Shown one piece after another: positions 1-8,169 of a stretch of 64,000 bases of DNA (positions are counted from its first letter, which is position 1; each line of letters opens with the position of its first letter). This DNA comes from CALCKU01 sp964607445 (GTDB lineage Bacteria > Pseudomonadota > Alphaproteobacteria > Caulobacterales > Maricaulaceae): NCBI GenBank assembly GCA_964607445.1, contig CAZSKN010000005.1, positions 38,971-102,970 on the forward strand, in the 5' to 3' direction. The notes under the pieces were generated by a model. The model did no database searches and was not told the origin of the DNA. It saw only the letters and a list, made by a program, of their open reading frames with translations. The position numbers and the translations under genes were made by a program.

Positions 1-829
1 GGCGGAGTTGCACGATTGCATGCGCTTTCACAGTTGGATTATGTGGATTGGTGAGACCGACCGGCTTCATAGGCCCCCAGCGCAATGTCTCGACCCCGCG
101 CGCGGCCATGACTTCAATAGGCAGGCAGCTCTCAAAATAGGGCGTGTCTTTTTCAAAATCTTTAAATTCGGTTTGTTCAGCTGTAATCAGGGCGTCGATA
201 AAAGCTTCATATTGGGTCTTGTCGAGCGGGCAATTTATGTAATCGGCACCGTCTCCGCCGGGCCCCTTTTTATCATAGCGTGATTGGAACCAAGCGGTCT
301 CAAAATCAATACTGTCCTTATAGACAATCGGGGCTATGGCATCAAAAAAGGCCAGACTGTCGTGCCCGGTTTTTTTGAGTATAGCTTGGGCCAGAGACGG
401 CGCGGTAAGCGGCCCTGTCGCGATGATGGTCTGGCCCCAATTTGCGGGCGGCAAGCCCTTAACCTCGCCGTAATTGACGCTGATGAGCGGATGCTGACGC
501 AGGATTGTGCTCACAGCATTTGAGAACCCGTCACGGTCAACGGCCAAAGCTCCACCAGCGGGCAGTTTGGTCATATCTCCCATGCCCATAACCAAACTGT
601 CGGCAAGACGCATCTCGGCATGGAGGACGCCAACAGCATTGCCATATTTATCATCTGAGCGAAATGAGTTTGAACAAACAAGCTCGGCAAAATCGTCTGT
701 CTGATGAGCATCCGTCATGCGTTTCGGGCGCATTTCATGCAAAATAACCGGCACTCCTACCCGTGCGCATTGCCACGCTGCTTCAGAACCCGCCAATCCT
801 GCCCCTATGATATGAACGGGCTTTATCAT
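1..829 (-). CDS. trmFO: TrmFO, folate-dependent tRNA (uracil-54-C5)-methyltransferase, partial
   Basis: This enzyme makes 5-methyluridine at position 54 of tRNA, using methylenetetrahydrofolate and FAD. Reading leftward from the ATG at 829, the frame stays open to the window edge (276 codons), so the C-terminal part is missing. The N-terminus MIKPVHIIGAGLAGSEAA is the FAD-binding Rossmann motif of the family. Further in are the family-typical stretches LHEMRP, CSNSF and GVETLRWGPMKPVGL. Full-length members have roughly 440-470 residues, so about 60 percent is present. It is transcribed away from the pseudogene region to its right. Identification is firm; only the end is unseen. Confidence 0.95.
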   Translation of the reverse strand, partial: MIKPVHIIGAGLAGSEAAWQCARVGVPVILHEMRPKRMTDAHQTDDFAELVCSNSFRSDDKYGNAVGVLHAEMRLADSLVMGMGDMTKLPAGGALAVDRDGFSNAVSTILRQHPLISVNYGEVKGLPPANWGQTIIATGPLTAPSLAQAILKKTGHDSLAFFDAIAPIVYKDSIDFETAWFQSRYDKKGPGGDGADYINCPLDKTQYEAFIDALITAEQTEFKDFEKDTPYFESCLPIEVMAARGVETLRWGPMKPVGLTNPHNPTVKAHAIVQLR

Positions 830-962
830 ATGTCGTGTGCTTTTATGTGTCATGCGCGCGCTTTAGACAAAGCAGAAGCGCCATGCAAGACAAGCAGGCG
901 TGATAAGCCTATAAAATTTTGTAAGTTAGACGAATTCGGGTATCATAAAACGAGGGATATTT

Positions 963-1403
963 ATGACATCACATAAGCCTATTACAAAGTTTGATTTTGT
1001 TGAAGCTGTTACCATGGCCTTCCGCGTGCCGGGTGATCCGAAATTCGGCTTTCGCCTCTTGTTCTAGGTAAGCTGTGCTATTGCGCTCTCTTATCTGGTT
1101 TCCTTGCCTTTAATCTTGCCGCATTACGGTGAATTATTGACCTTTCATCAAGAGAATATGTGAGATGTCATCGCCGGGGCGCACACCAGATAATAGCCAG
1201 ATGTGGACGTTTTTAAAACCTATATTACCTGGTTATTCTATTTTGATGCTCGGTATATGGGGCTTTTGGGTAATGGGAGAAATAGCGCTTTACCGTAAGT
1301 TTTACGCGGTGAGGAAACGCCAAGCCTCCCATTGCGTCTTGGCGTAGATGAGGGACGCGTTTTGGGGGCGCAATTATACAAAGATTTCCGGGCCGCAAAA
1401 TAG
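963..1403 (+). pseudogene. decayed inner-membrane protein, N-terminal part
   Basis: The ATG at 963 opens MTSHKPITKFDFVEAVTMAF and continues to RLLF, then hits TAG at 1065. The same frame goes on sensibly as a hydrophobic segment (ALSYLVSLPLILPHYGELL) until a TGA near 1162. From 1165 the next plausible stretch is in the +1 frame, with a second membrane segment (ILMLGIWGFWVMGEIALY). Near 1308 the reading returns to the first frame as EETPSLPLRLGVDEGRVLGAQLY and ends at TAG 1401. Two compensating frameshifts plus in-frame stops point to a dead gene. The layout resembles Caulobacterales-type membrane proteins of unknown function. I cannot name the family. Confidence 0.6.
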
Positions 1404-1871
1404 GCCGGGGATAAAGTTAGGACTGCTGACAAATCCTATGCGGCGTAGCAAAAAGCTGAGGAAATTTTAGGCGACCATAAGCTGACTGGTGATCTTGCTA
1501 ATAATTATGCTTATGCGGAACTCCAAGGTGGGAGTTACAAACTTCATAAAAGGCGTGAAAAAGCGATAAGGCGCAGCATAGCTTTGGCTAAATATTACAC
1601 TGAAGATGCCGATTTGCGCGAACTGGAAAGGCGTTTATTGCTCGTGGCTCATAGCATTTCTCTCTCTGAGTTTAAAGGGGTTAAAGTTGTATTTGTAAAA
1701 AACACAAGAGGTTTTAGACAATTTGAAACGGCACTGGATAAGTTTGAGCGTCGCGGATCAACTTTTGAAGCTGATCTGGAAGCGCTAAAAGCGCAATATT
1801 ACGAGAAGCGTAGCAATCTAGATAAGGCATTAATACATGCCAATCGCGCCTTGAAAACCGTAAAGGTATAA
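1404..1871 (+). pseudogene. decayed helical (TPR-like) coding remnant
   Basis: This is the same reading frame as the start and end of the preceding remnant. After the TAG at 1401 it reads AGDKVRTADKSYAA, then another TAG at 1446, then stays open to the TAA ending at 1871. The text around EEILGDHKLTGDLANNYAYAEL and the Ala/Leu-rich helices with ALKAQYYEKRSNLDKALIHA look like tetratricopeptide repeats. No start codon with a ribosome binding site is seen; the longest intact piece would need TTG at 1584. It may be the C-terminal half of the membrane-protein remnant or a second dead gene. It converges on the 3' end of uvrA. Confidence 0.5.
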
Positions 1872-1945
1872 CGACAAAAATAAGGTTTCGATTATTTAAT
1901 TCGAGAGGCGAAACAATTCCAGAGTAATCTGGACTGAGAGAAAAT

Positions 1946-4864
1946 TTAAGTTTTCGTCTTTTTCTTTTTTTGGGTGGGTGTTTTTGCTTTTGGTGTTTTA
2001 GCGCTTGCTTTTTGACGGGCCTTATCGCGCTCAAGAACCGGTTTTAAATAACGCCCTGTCCAGCTTGTTTTTGATTTCGCCACGGTTTCCGGTGTACCGA
2101 CCGCGACGATTTCACCGCCCCCATCACCGCCTTCTGGCCCCAGATCTATGATCCAGTCCGCCGTTTTTATGACATCGAGATTGTGCTCGATGACAATCAT
2201 TGTATTTCCGGTGCTGACAAGTTCTTGTAAGACTTCAAGTAATTTATTGACGTCCTCAAAGTGCAGACCTGTTGTCGGCTCGTCCAGAATATAAAGCGTG
2301 CGTCCCGTCGCCCGTTTCGAAAGTTCTTTGGCTAATTTAACACGTTGGGCTTCCCCACCCGACAGGGTTGTTGCTTGCTGTCCGACTTTAAGGTAATCCA
2401 ACCCGACACGTTGTAGCGTATGCATTTTATCACGAATGTTGGGGACGGCCTTGAAAAAGTCGGAGGCCTCTTCAATCGTCATATCCAGAACATCGGCAAT
2501 GGATTTGCCTTTAAACTTTATTTCAAGCGTTTCACGGTTATAGCGTGCGCCCTTGCACGTGTCGCATGTGACATAAACATCCGGCAGAAAATGCATTTCG
2601 ATTTTAATAACGCCGCCGCCCTGACAATTTTCACAGCGTCCACCTTTGACATTAAAACTAAACCGTCCCGGTTTATAACCGCGCGCTTTAGCTTCCGGGA
2701 GGCCAGAAAACCAGTCTCGAATGGGAGTGAAGGCTCCGGTGTAAGTCGCGGGATTAGAACGTGGAGTCCGTCCGATAGGACTTTGATCAATCTCGATAAT
2801 TTTATCAAGATATTCAAACCCTTCAGCCGTGTCATGGGGCATGGCTTGGTAGGAGGCATTATTATTAAGTTTGCGCGCGGCGGCTTTATAGAGGGTTTCA
2901 ACGGTGAGTGTAGATTTTCCACCACCAGATACTCCCGTGACGCAACACATTACACCCAGCGGGAATTCCGCCGTAATATTCTTAAGATTATTCCCGCGTG
3001 CACCTGTAATACGGATATATTTATTCGGGTTGACCTCACGCCGTGTTTCGGGAATGGCAATTTCTTTCTTACCGGTCAAATATTTCCCTGTCAGGGAATT
3101 ACGTGAGGTTTTAATTCTACTCGGTGGGCCAGAGGCCACAATTTCGCCGCCGTGCACACCCGCCAGAGGCCCCATATCAACAACATAATCAGCCGTGAGA
3201 ATAGCATCTTCATCATGTTCAACGACAATCACTGTATTCCCGAGGTCACGTAGGTTTTGCAGGGTTTCCAAGAGCCGTGCATTATCGCGTTGATGCAGGC
3301 CGATGGAAGGTTCATCCAGCACGTAAAGCACGCCTGTTAAACCAGAGCCGATTTGTGAGGCGAGCCTTATGCGTTGACTTTCCCCGCCCGAGAGCGAACC
3401 GGAGCCGCGCCCGAGTGTGAGATAATCCAGACCTACTGCATTGAGGAATTCCAGCCTGTCGCATATTTCTTTCAAGATACGTTCGGCAATTTCCATATCC
3501 TTGGATGATAGCTCTGTTTTTAGGGTTTCGAACTTGGCATAGGCGTCTTTAATCGACATGTCAGCGGTTACCGAAATATCCATACCCGCGACTTTCACGG
3601 CCAGAGTTTCAGGGCGTAATCGTTTGCCTTCGCAGGTTTCACACTGCGCATCCGACATATATTTGCCAAGTTCATCGCGCATCCATGTTGACTCGGTTTC
3701 GCGGTAACGGCGTTCAAGATTGGGAATGACGCCTTCAAAAGGTTTGGTGGTTTCATATCGACGCCCGTCATCTTGATAGACGAATTTTACCGACGCGCCT
3801 TTGGTGCCGTATAAGACGACCTCTTTTGCGCCCTTTGAGAGGTCTTGAAAGGGGATATCAATATCAAAACCATAATGTTCAGCAAGGGCTTTTAGGGTTT
3901 GCATATATAGGCTGTTGGGGTTTTTTGACCATGGGGCTATGGCGCCCGTGGCCAGTGATTTTTCTGTATGGGGAACCACCATATCAGCATCGAATTTAAG
4001 TTCCTTGCCTAAACCGTCACACACAGGACACGCGCCATGTGGATTATTAAATGAAAACAGTCGGGGTTCGATTTCCGAGATGGTAAAACCGGAAACCGGA
4101 CACGCGAATTTTTCACTAAATAATATACGTTCGCTGTCATCATCGGCATATTCGGCTATGGCCAATCCGTCAGCCAAGCGCAAGGCCTGTTCCAGACTAT
4201 CGGCCAGACGTGTTTCAAGTCCGGCGCGTGTCACAATACGGTCAACGACAACATCAATATCGTGCTTGAATTTTTTATCGAGCTCTGGCGCGTCTTCAAT
4301 CCTGTAAAACTCGCCGTCAATTTTGGCACGCTGATAGCCTTGTTTCATCAAATCCGCAAATTCCTTGCGGTATTCGCCTTTACGCCCGCGCACTATAGGG
4401 GCCAGAATATAAAGTTTTGTACCGTCTGGCAAAGCCGCGATGCGGTCAACCATTTGACTGACCTGTTGACTTTCAATGGGAAGACCTGTTGCGGGCGAAT
4501 AGGGTACGCCGACCCGTGCCCACAAAAGGCGCATATAGTCATATATTTCTGTTACGGTTCCGACAGTAGAGCGTGGATTACGAGAGGTCGTTTTTTGTTC
4601 AATCGAGATCGCTGGCGAGAGACCCTCAATGCTATCGACGTCCGGCTTTTGTTGTAATTCTAAAAATTGTCTAGCGTAGGCTGACAGGCTTTCGACGTAA
4701 CGGCGTTGACCCTCTGCATAGATTGTATCAAAGGCCAAAGAAGATTTACCAGAGCCAGAAAGTCCGGTAATGACGATTAACTTATCACGTGGCAGGTCTA
4801 CATTGACACCTTTTAGATTATGTTCGCGGGCGCCCCGAACACGAATGTTTTTTAAAGTACTCAT
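1946..4864 (-). CDS. uvrA: UvrABC system protein A
   Basis: UvrA is the damage-sensing ABC-type ATPase of nucleotide excision repair; it loads UvrB onto lesions. The 972-residue length is normal. It has a Walker A GLSGSGKSS near residues 34-42 and a second one, GVSGGGKST, in the C-terminal half. It has two signature/Walker B pairs (GSLSGGESQRIRLA; TTLSGGEAQRVKLA; both followed by YVLDEPS or YILDEPT). The C-terminal zinc module is CENCQGGG...CDTCKG, while the first zinc site reads CPVSG, as in many alphaproteobacteria. The tail is lysine-rich. It is divergent from ssb, and an SOS box lies in the shared 189-bp region, so induction by DNA damage is expected. Confidence 0.97.
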   Translation of the reverse strand: MSTLKNIRVRGAREHNLKGVNVDLPRDKLIVITGLSGSGKSSLAFDTIYAEGQRRYVESLSAYARQFLELQQKPDVDSIEGLSPAISIEQKTTSRNPRSTVGTVTEIYDYMRLLWARVGVPYSPATGLPIESQQVSQMVDRIAALPDGTKLYILAPIVRGRKGEYRKEFADLMKQGYQRAKIDGEFYRIEDAPELDKKFKHDIDVVVDRIVTRAGLETRLADSLEQALRLADGLAIAEYADDDSERILFSEKFACPVSGFTISEIEPRLFSFNNPHGACPVCDGLGKELKFDADMVVPHTEKSLATGAIAPWSKNPNSLYMQTLKALAEHYGFDIDIPFQDLSKGAKEVVLYGTKGASVKFVYQDDGRRYETTKPFEGVIPNLERRYRETESTWMRDELGKYMSDAQCETCEGKRLRPETLAVKVAGMDISVTADMSIKDAYAKFETLKTELSSKDMEIAERILKEICDRLEFLNAVGLDYLTLGRGSGSLSGGESQRIRLASQIGSGLTGVLYVLDEPSIGLHQRDNARLLETLQNLRDLGNTVIVVEHDEDAILTADYVVDMGPLAGVHGGEIVASGPPSRIKTSRNSLTGKYLTGKKEIAIPETRREVNPNKYIRITGARGNNLKNITAEFPLGVMCCVTGVSGGGKSTLTVETLYKAAARKLNNNASYQAMPHDTAEGFEYLDKIIEIDQSPIGRTPRSNPATYTGAFTPIRDWFSGLPEAKARGYKPGRFSFNVKGGRCENCQGGGVIKIEMHFLPDVYVTCDTCKGARYNRETLEIKFKGKSIADVLDMTIEEASDFFKAVPNIRDKMHTLQRVGLDYLKVGQQATTLSGGEAQRVKLAKELSKRATGRTLYILDEPTTGLHFEDVNKLLEVLQELVSTGNTMIVIEHNLDVIKTADWIIDLGPEGGDGGGEIVAVGTPETVAKSKTSWTGRYLKPVLERDKARQKASAKTPKAKTPTQKKKKTKT

Positions 4865-5002
4865 AGTCTATCCGTGATGAAATGTGTGGACAACGTGAAC
4901 CGTCCGGGCCTTTTAATGCCTTCATAGATGGACTTAAGCGTCGAAAATCGGCAATACAAGAGCAATGGTGAAAGGGCTTGCACGAAATCTGTGAGTCGTA
5001 TA

Positions 5003-5017
5003 GAACATAATAAGAAC
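5003..5017. promoter_or_regulatory. LexA/SOS box (alphaproteobacterial type)
   Basis: The sequence is GAAC, seven bases, GAAC, a direct repeat at 5003-5006 and 5014-5017. GTTC-N7-GTTC (read on the other strand) is the established LexA operator of Alphaproteobacteria. It lies 36 bp before the ssb start and 138 bp before the uvrA start, so it could control either or both. Confidence 0.8.
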
Positions 5018-5053
5018 ATTCAGTGTTTTAAATGCAGCGTCAAGAGGTGAGTT

Positions 5054-5557
5054 ATGGCCGGGTCAGTAAATAAGGTGATATTGGTTGGGAATGTGGGCAA
5101 TGATCCTGAAATCCGATCTTTTAACAATGGCGGTAAGGTCGCAAATTTTTCGCTAGCCACTTCAGAGAGTTGGCGAGACAAACAATCCGGCGAAAAGCGC
5201 GAAAAGACCGAATGGCACCGTGTCGCTATTTTTCAAGACGGTTTGGTCGGGGTTGTTGAACGTTATGTAAAAAAAGGCAGTAAGCTCTACATAGAGGGTA
5301 AGCTGCAAACACGAAAATGGACCGATCGTGACGGAAATGACAAATATACTACAGAAGTTGTCCTACAAGGTTTTGGTGGTAATCTTACCTTACTAGATAG
5401 TCGAAACTCGCAAGGCGGTGGCGGCGGATATAGCCAGGATAGTGTTGCTTATGGTAATCAAGGCCAAGGACATAATCAGGGCGGTGGATCGCATTCCGCA
5501 TCTCAGATGGACGGGCCAAAAGAGAATTTTGAAATTGATGACGAAATTCCATTCTAA
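5054..5557 (+). CDS. ssb: single-stranded DNA-binding protein
   Basis: SSB coats single-stranded DNA in replication, recombination and repair. The 167 residues contain an N-terminal OB fold (SVNKVILVGNVGNDPEIR, then TEWHRVAIF and GSKLYIEGKLQTRKW), a flexible Gly/Gln-rich linker from about residue 117, and the acidic tail DDEIPF that recruits partner proteins. The ATG follows AAGAGGTGAG. It sits just downstream of an SOS box, divergent from uvrA, and is followed by an intrinsic terminator, so it is probably monocistronic. Confidence 0.97.
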   Translation: MAGSVNKVILVGNVGNDPEIRSFNNGGKVANFSLATSESWRDKQSGEKREKTEWHRVAIFQDGLVGVVERYVKKGSKLYIEGKLQTRKWTDRDGNDKYTTEVVLQGFGGNLTLLDSRNSQGGGGGYSQDSVAYGNQGQGHNQGGGSHSASQMDGPKENFEIDDEIPF

Positions 5558-5583
5558 AGTTCTGTTTACCCCCTGATAGATTT

Positions 5584-5608
5584 GGGTACATATATCTGGG
5601 TACATATA
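5584..5608. repeat. short direct repeat downstream of ssb
   Basis: GGGTACATATA occurs twice, at 5584-5594 and 5598-5608, with a 14-bp period. It lies in the 3' untranslated region between the ssb stop and its terminator. No function is evident. Confidence 0.5.
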
Positions 5609-5657
5609 GATGTGTAGACGAGAAATTGGCGGTGTGACGTCTGTCCCCGGATTAATG

Positions 5658-5682
5658 AAAGCAGCGAGCTATCGCTGCTTTT
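5658..5682 (+). terminator. intrinsic terminator after ssb
   Basis: A perfect 10-bp stem AAAGCAGCGA / TCGCTGCTTT with a GCTA loop is followed by a short T-rich stretch (TTTTGTCGTTTT). It ends the ssb transcript. Confidence 0.8.
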
Positions 5683-5790
5683 GTCGTTTTGTGGCCACAT
5701 TTAAGTGTGATAGGATCAGGGGATTGCGATAGGTGTAGTGTGCTAAGAACCTCTTTGAATGAACAAAATAGCGGAAAGGCTGTTTTCAGG

Positions 5791-6624
5791 ATGAAGCGAT
5801 CCATATCCGACATGCGTCAATTCTGGATGTTCTTACGCTGCGACCCCCGCCATTACCAAATTGCTGTTCTAGGGTCGCTGATCATCTTGGGTCTGTTGTA
5901 TTATAGCTTTGCATTGCCGTGGTGGCATGTAAGCGCCTGTATAGTGTCTACTATAGTGACACAAGTAATGGCCGATAGGTTGACGGGGCGCAAATTTGAT
6001 GTCCGCAGTCCATTGATTTCAGCTTTATCCCTGACACTATTATTACGAACAGGATCGATTTGGTTATCTATCGGGGCCGGTGTCTTGGCGATTGGCTCCA
6101 AATATCTTTTGCGCGTGAACGGCAAACATATTTTTAATCCGGCAAATTTTGGTCTTGTGATTATGGCCCTTGGATTTTCAGGCGCATGGATTTCACCCGG
6201 GCAATGGGGGGCAGCCCCTATATTGGCTATCGCCTTGGCGGGATTTGGCGGTGTCGTCACGGGTAAGGCCAAACGTTGGGATGTGAGTCTGGCTCTATTG
6301 ACGAGTTATGGAGTTTTGCTTTTCGCGCGCGCGCTTTGGCTGGGAGATCCTTTAGCTATACCCATGCATCAAATGCAGAACGGCGCTTTATTGATTTTTG
6401 CATTTTTTATGATTTCAGATCCGAAAACTACCCCTAATGCCCGTATAGGGCGTGTGATTTATGCGGCCTGTGTGGCGGGGATAGGGTTTATTATCCAGTT
6501 TCAGTTACATAATTCCGCCGGCATTATTCTTGCCCTCATCATAATGGCGCCATTCGTGCCACTTATCGATAAGGCTTTTTTCGCCTCTCTGTATCAATGG
6601 CCACAATTTTCCTCTTCGTCTTAA
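5791..6624 (+). CDS. RnfD/NqrB-like integral membrane protein
   Basis: About 277 residues, nearly all hydrophobic with some eight membrane segments. The stretches GKHIFNPANFGLVIM and MISDPKTTPNARIGR match the NqrB/RnfD family of sodium- or proton-pumping electron transport subunits. I do not find the S-x-A-T flavinylation motif that carries covalent FMN in true RnfD/NqrB. No other rnf/nqr genes are nearby, so an intact Rnf complex is unlikely here. The ATG at 5791 is preferred: an in-frame ATG at 5689 would add 34 polar residues and lies only 7 bp past the ssb terminator. It is followed after 10 bp by a DUF2330 gene, with which it probably forms an operon. Confidence 0.75.
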   Translation: MKRSISDMRQFWMFLRCDPRHYQIAVLGSLIILGLLYYSFALPWWHVSACIVSTIVTQVMADRLTGRKFDVRSPLISALSLTLLLRTGSIWLSIGAGVLAIGSKYLLRVNGKHIFNPANFGLVIMALGFSGAWISPGQWGAAPILAIALAGFGGVVTGKAKRWDVSLALLTSYGVLLFARALWLGDPLAIPMHQMQNGALLIFAFFMISDPKTTPNARIGRVIYAACVAGIGFIIQFQLHNSAGIILALIIMAPFVPLIDKAFFASLYQWPQFSSSS

Positions 6625-6634
6625 GGAGTTTCTC

Positions 6635-8032
6635 ATGAATATTTCAAAATACCTGCTGAGTAGTGCGGTCGCCATAGCGACAGTGAGTGCCGCCTCTACG
6701 GCTAATGCGTTTTGCGGATTTTATGTCGCCAAAGCTGACACAGATTTATTTAATCAAAGCTCTAAAGTCGCGATGGTGCGCGACGGCGACCGCACAGTTA
6801 TTACGATGGCCAATGATTATCAGGGCGATCCGACAGAATTCGCTATGGTCATTCCGGTGCCCACAGTAATTACCAAAGATCAAGTCCATATTTCAAATGC
6901 CGCTCTGCTCGACCATCTTGATGCCTATACAGCTCCGCGCCTCGTTGAATATTTTGACAGCAATCCATGTGCAAAAATTATGTATGATCGCGCTTTTTCA
7001 GCGTCTCCAAGTGCCAGTGCTGAAAGCCTTATTGTCACAGCGAAGCAAAAGGCCCAAGATCTCGGCGTCACAATCGAGGAAAGCTTTTCCGTTGGGGAAT
7101 ATGATATCCTTATCCTATCGGCCAAGGAAAGTAATGGTTTGCAAATTTGGCTGGAAAGCAATGGTTACAAAGTGCCTGCTAAAGCCAAGAAAACTCTGGG
7201 TAGCTATATCAAACAGGATATGAAGTTTTTTGTCGCCAAGGTTAATTTGGAGGAAAAAGCCAAGCAGGGCGGAGAGATGTTACGCCCAATAGCCGTCGCG
7301 TTTGAGAGCCCGAAATTCATGCTTCCTATACGCCTTGGCACGGTGAATGCGAAAGGTGATCAGGACTTGTTTGTCTATGCCTTAACCCGGGGTGGTAAGG
7401 TTGAAACCACGAATTACCGCACGCAGAAAATTCCTTCAGATAAAGAACTGCCCGTCTATATCAAAGATGATTTCGGTGATTTTTATAAGGACATGTATAA
7501 GACGGCCGCAGACCGGGCAGGCGGACATGGTGTCTTTATGGAATATGCTTGGGATATGAATTGGTGTGACCCGTGCGCGGCTGACCCTTTGTCGAATGCA
7601 CAACTTCAAGAGTTAGGCGTATTCTGGTTGAAGGACGGACCTAATTCACAAATACCTCAACCCCTCCGGCGTCTTCAAGGCCCCGCAAAAGACGTATATG
7701 TCACCCGCTTGCATGTCAGATATAATGCAGAAAGTTTTCCAGAGGATTTAAAATTTAAGACCACAGGAGACCGGAAAAACTTCCAAGGACGCTATATTCT
7801 GCGTCATGCGTTTGACGGTGAAATGAATTGTCCCGCTGCGACAGATTATCAGCGTATGGTGAATAAGCGTAAGGAAGTTGAAGTTCAAACTCTGGCAAAT
7901 CTGACAGGCTGGGAGACGAGCTATATACGCCGAAAAATAAAGGCGAGTGGCAAAGGGAATTTCTTCGATGTCAAGGATAGACCCAAGACGGATTGGTGGA
8001 ATAATATCTGGCCTGATAAAACCTCAAAATAA
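6635..8032 (+). CDS. DUF2330 domain-containing exported protein
   Basis: 465 residues. It starts with a clear Sec signal peptide (residues 1-25, cleavage likely after TANA), so the mature protein begins FCGFYVAKAD. The segments VAMVRDGDRTVITMANDYQG and EFAMVIPVPTVI are typical of DUF2330, a secreted family of unknown function. Several Cys residues (such as NWCDPCAADP) suggest disulfides or metal binding. AAGGAG lies just before the ATG. It is directly downstream of the RnfD-like gene, a pairing that suggests a joint membrane/periplasm role. Confidence 0.8.
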   Translation: MNISKYLLSSAVAIATVSAASTANAFCGFYVAKADTDLFNQSSKVAMVRDGDRTVITMANDYQGDPTEFAMVIPVPTVITKDQVHISNAALLDHLDAYTAPRLVEYFDSNPCAKIMYDRAFSASPSASAESLIVTAKQKAQDLGVTIEESFSVGEYDILILSAKESNGLQIWLESNGYKVPAKAKKTLGSYIKQDMKFFVAKVNLEEKAKQGGEMLRPIAVAFESPKFMLPIRLGTVNAKGDQDLFVYALTRGGKVETTNYRTQKIPSDKELPVYIKDDFGDFYKDMYKTAADRAGGHGVFMEYAWDMNWCDPCAADPLSNAQLQELGVFWLKDGPNSQIPQPLRRLQGPAKDVYVTRLHVRYNAESFPEDLKFKTTGDRKNFQGRYILRHAFDGEMNCPAATDYQRMVNKRKEVEVQTLANLTGWETSYIRRKIKASGKGNFFDVKDRPKTDWWNNIWPDKTSK

Positions 8033-8116
8033 GAGCCAAATATACGTTTTTGCAGATTAAAACCTCGGAAATACGATCAACGGGATTTGCGAAAATCAAT
8101 GGTAAATGCTAAGTTT

Positions 8117-8145
8117 TTCAAGCTTGAATTATCTTGATTCGAGTC
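8117..8145 (+). promoter_or_regulatory. gyrA upstream element: palindrome and tandem GANTC sites
   Basis: A perfect 12-bp palindrome TTCAAGCTTGAA lies at 8117-8128. Two GANTC sites lie directly back to back at 8136-8145 (GATTC then GAGTC), 24 bp before the gyrA GTG. GANTC is the methylation target of the cell-cycle methyltransferase CcrM in this group, and methylated GANTC in promoters is read by GcrA. Regulation of gyrA by this route is an inference. Confidence 0.4.
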
Positions 8146-8169
8146 TTTTAAGCGTGAGGGGCTCCCATT

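Noticed and set aside
2420..3106. 228-residue rightward frame inside uvrA
   Set aside because: It is antisense to a well-conserved uvrA stretch and shows no family features; an artefact of uvrA codon use.
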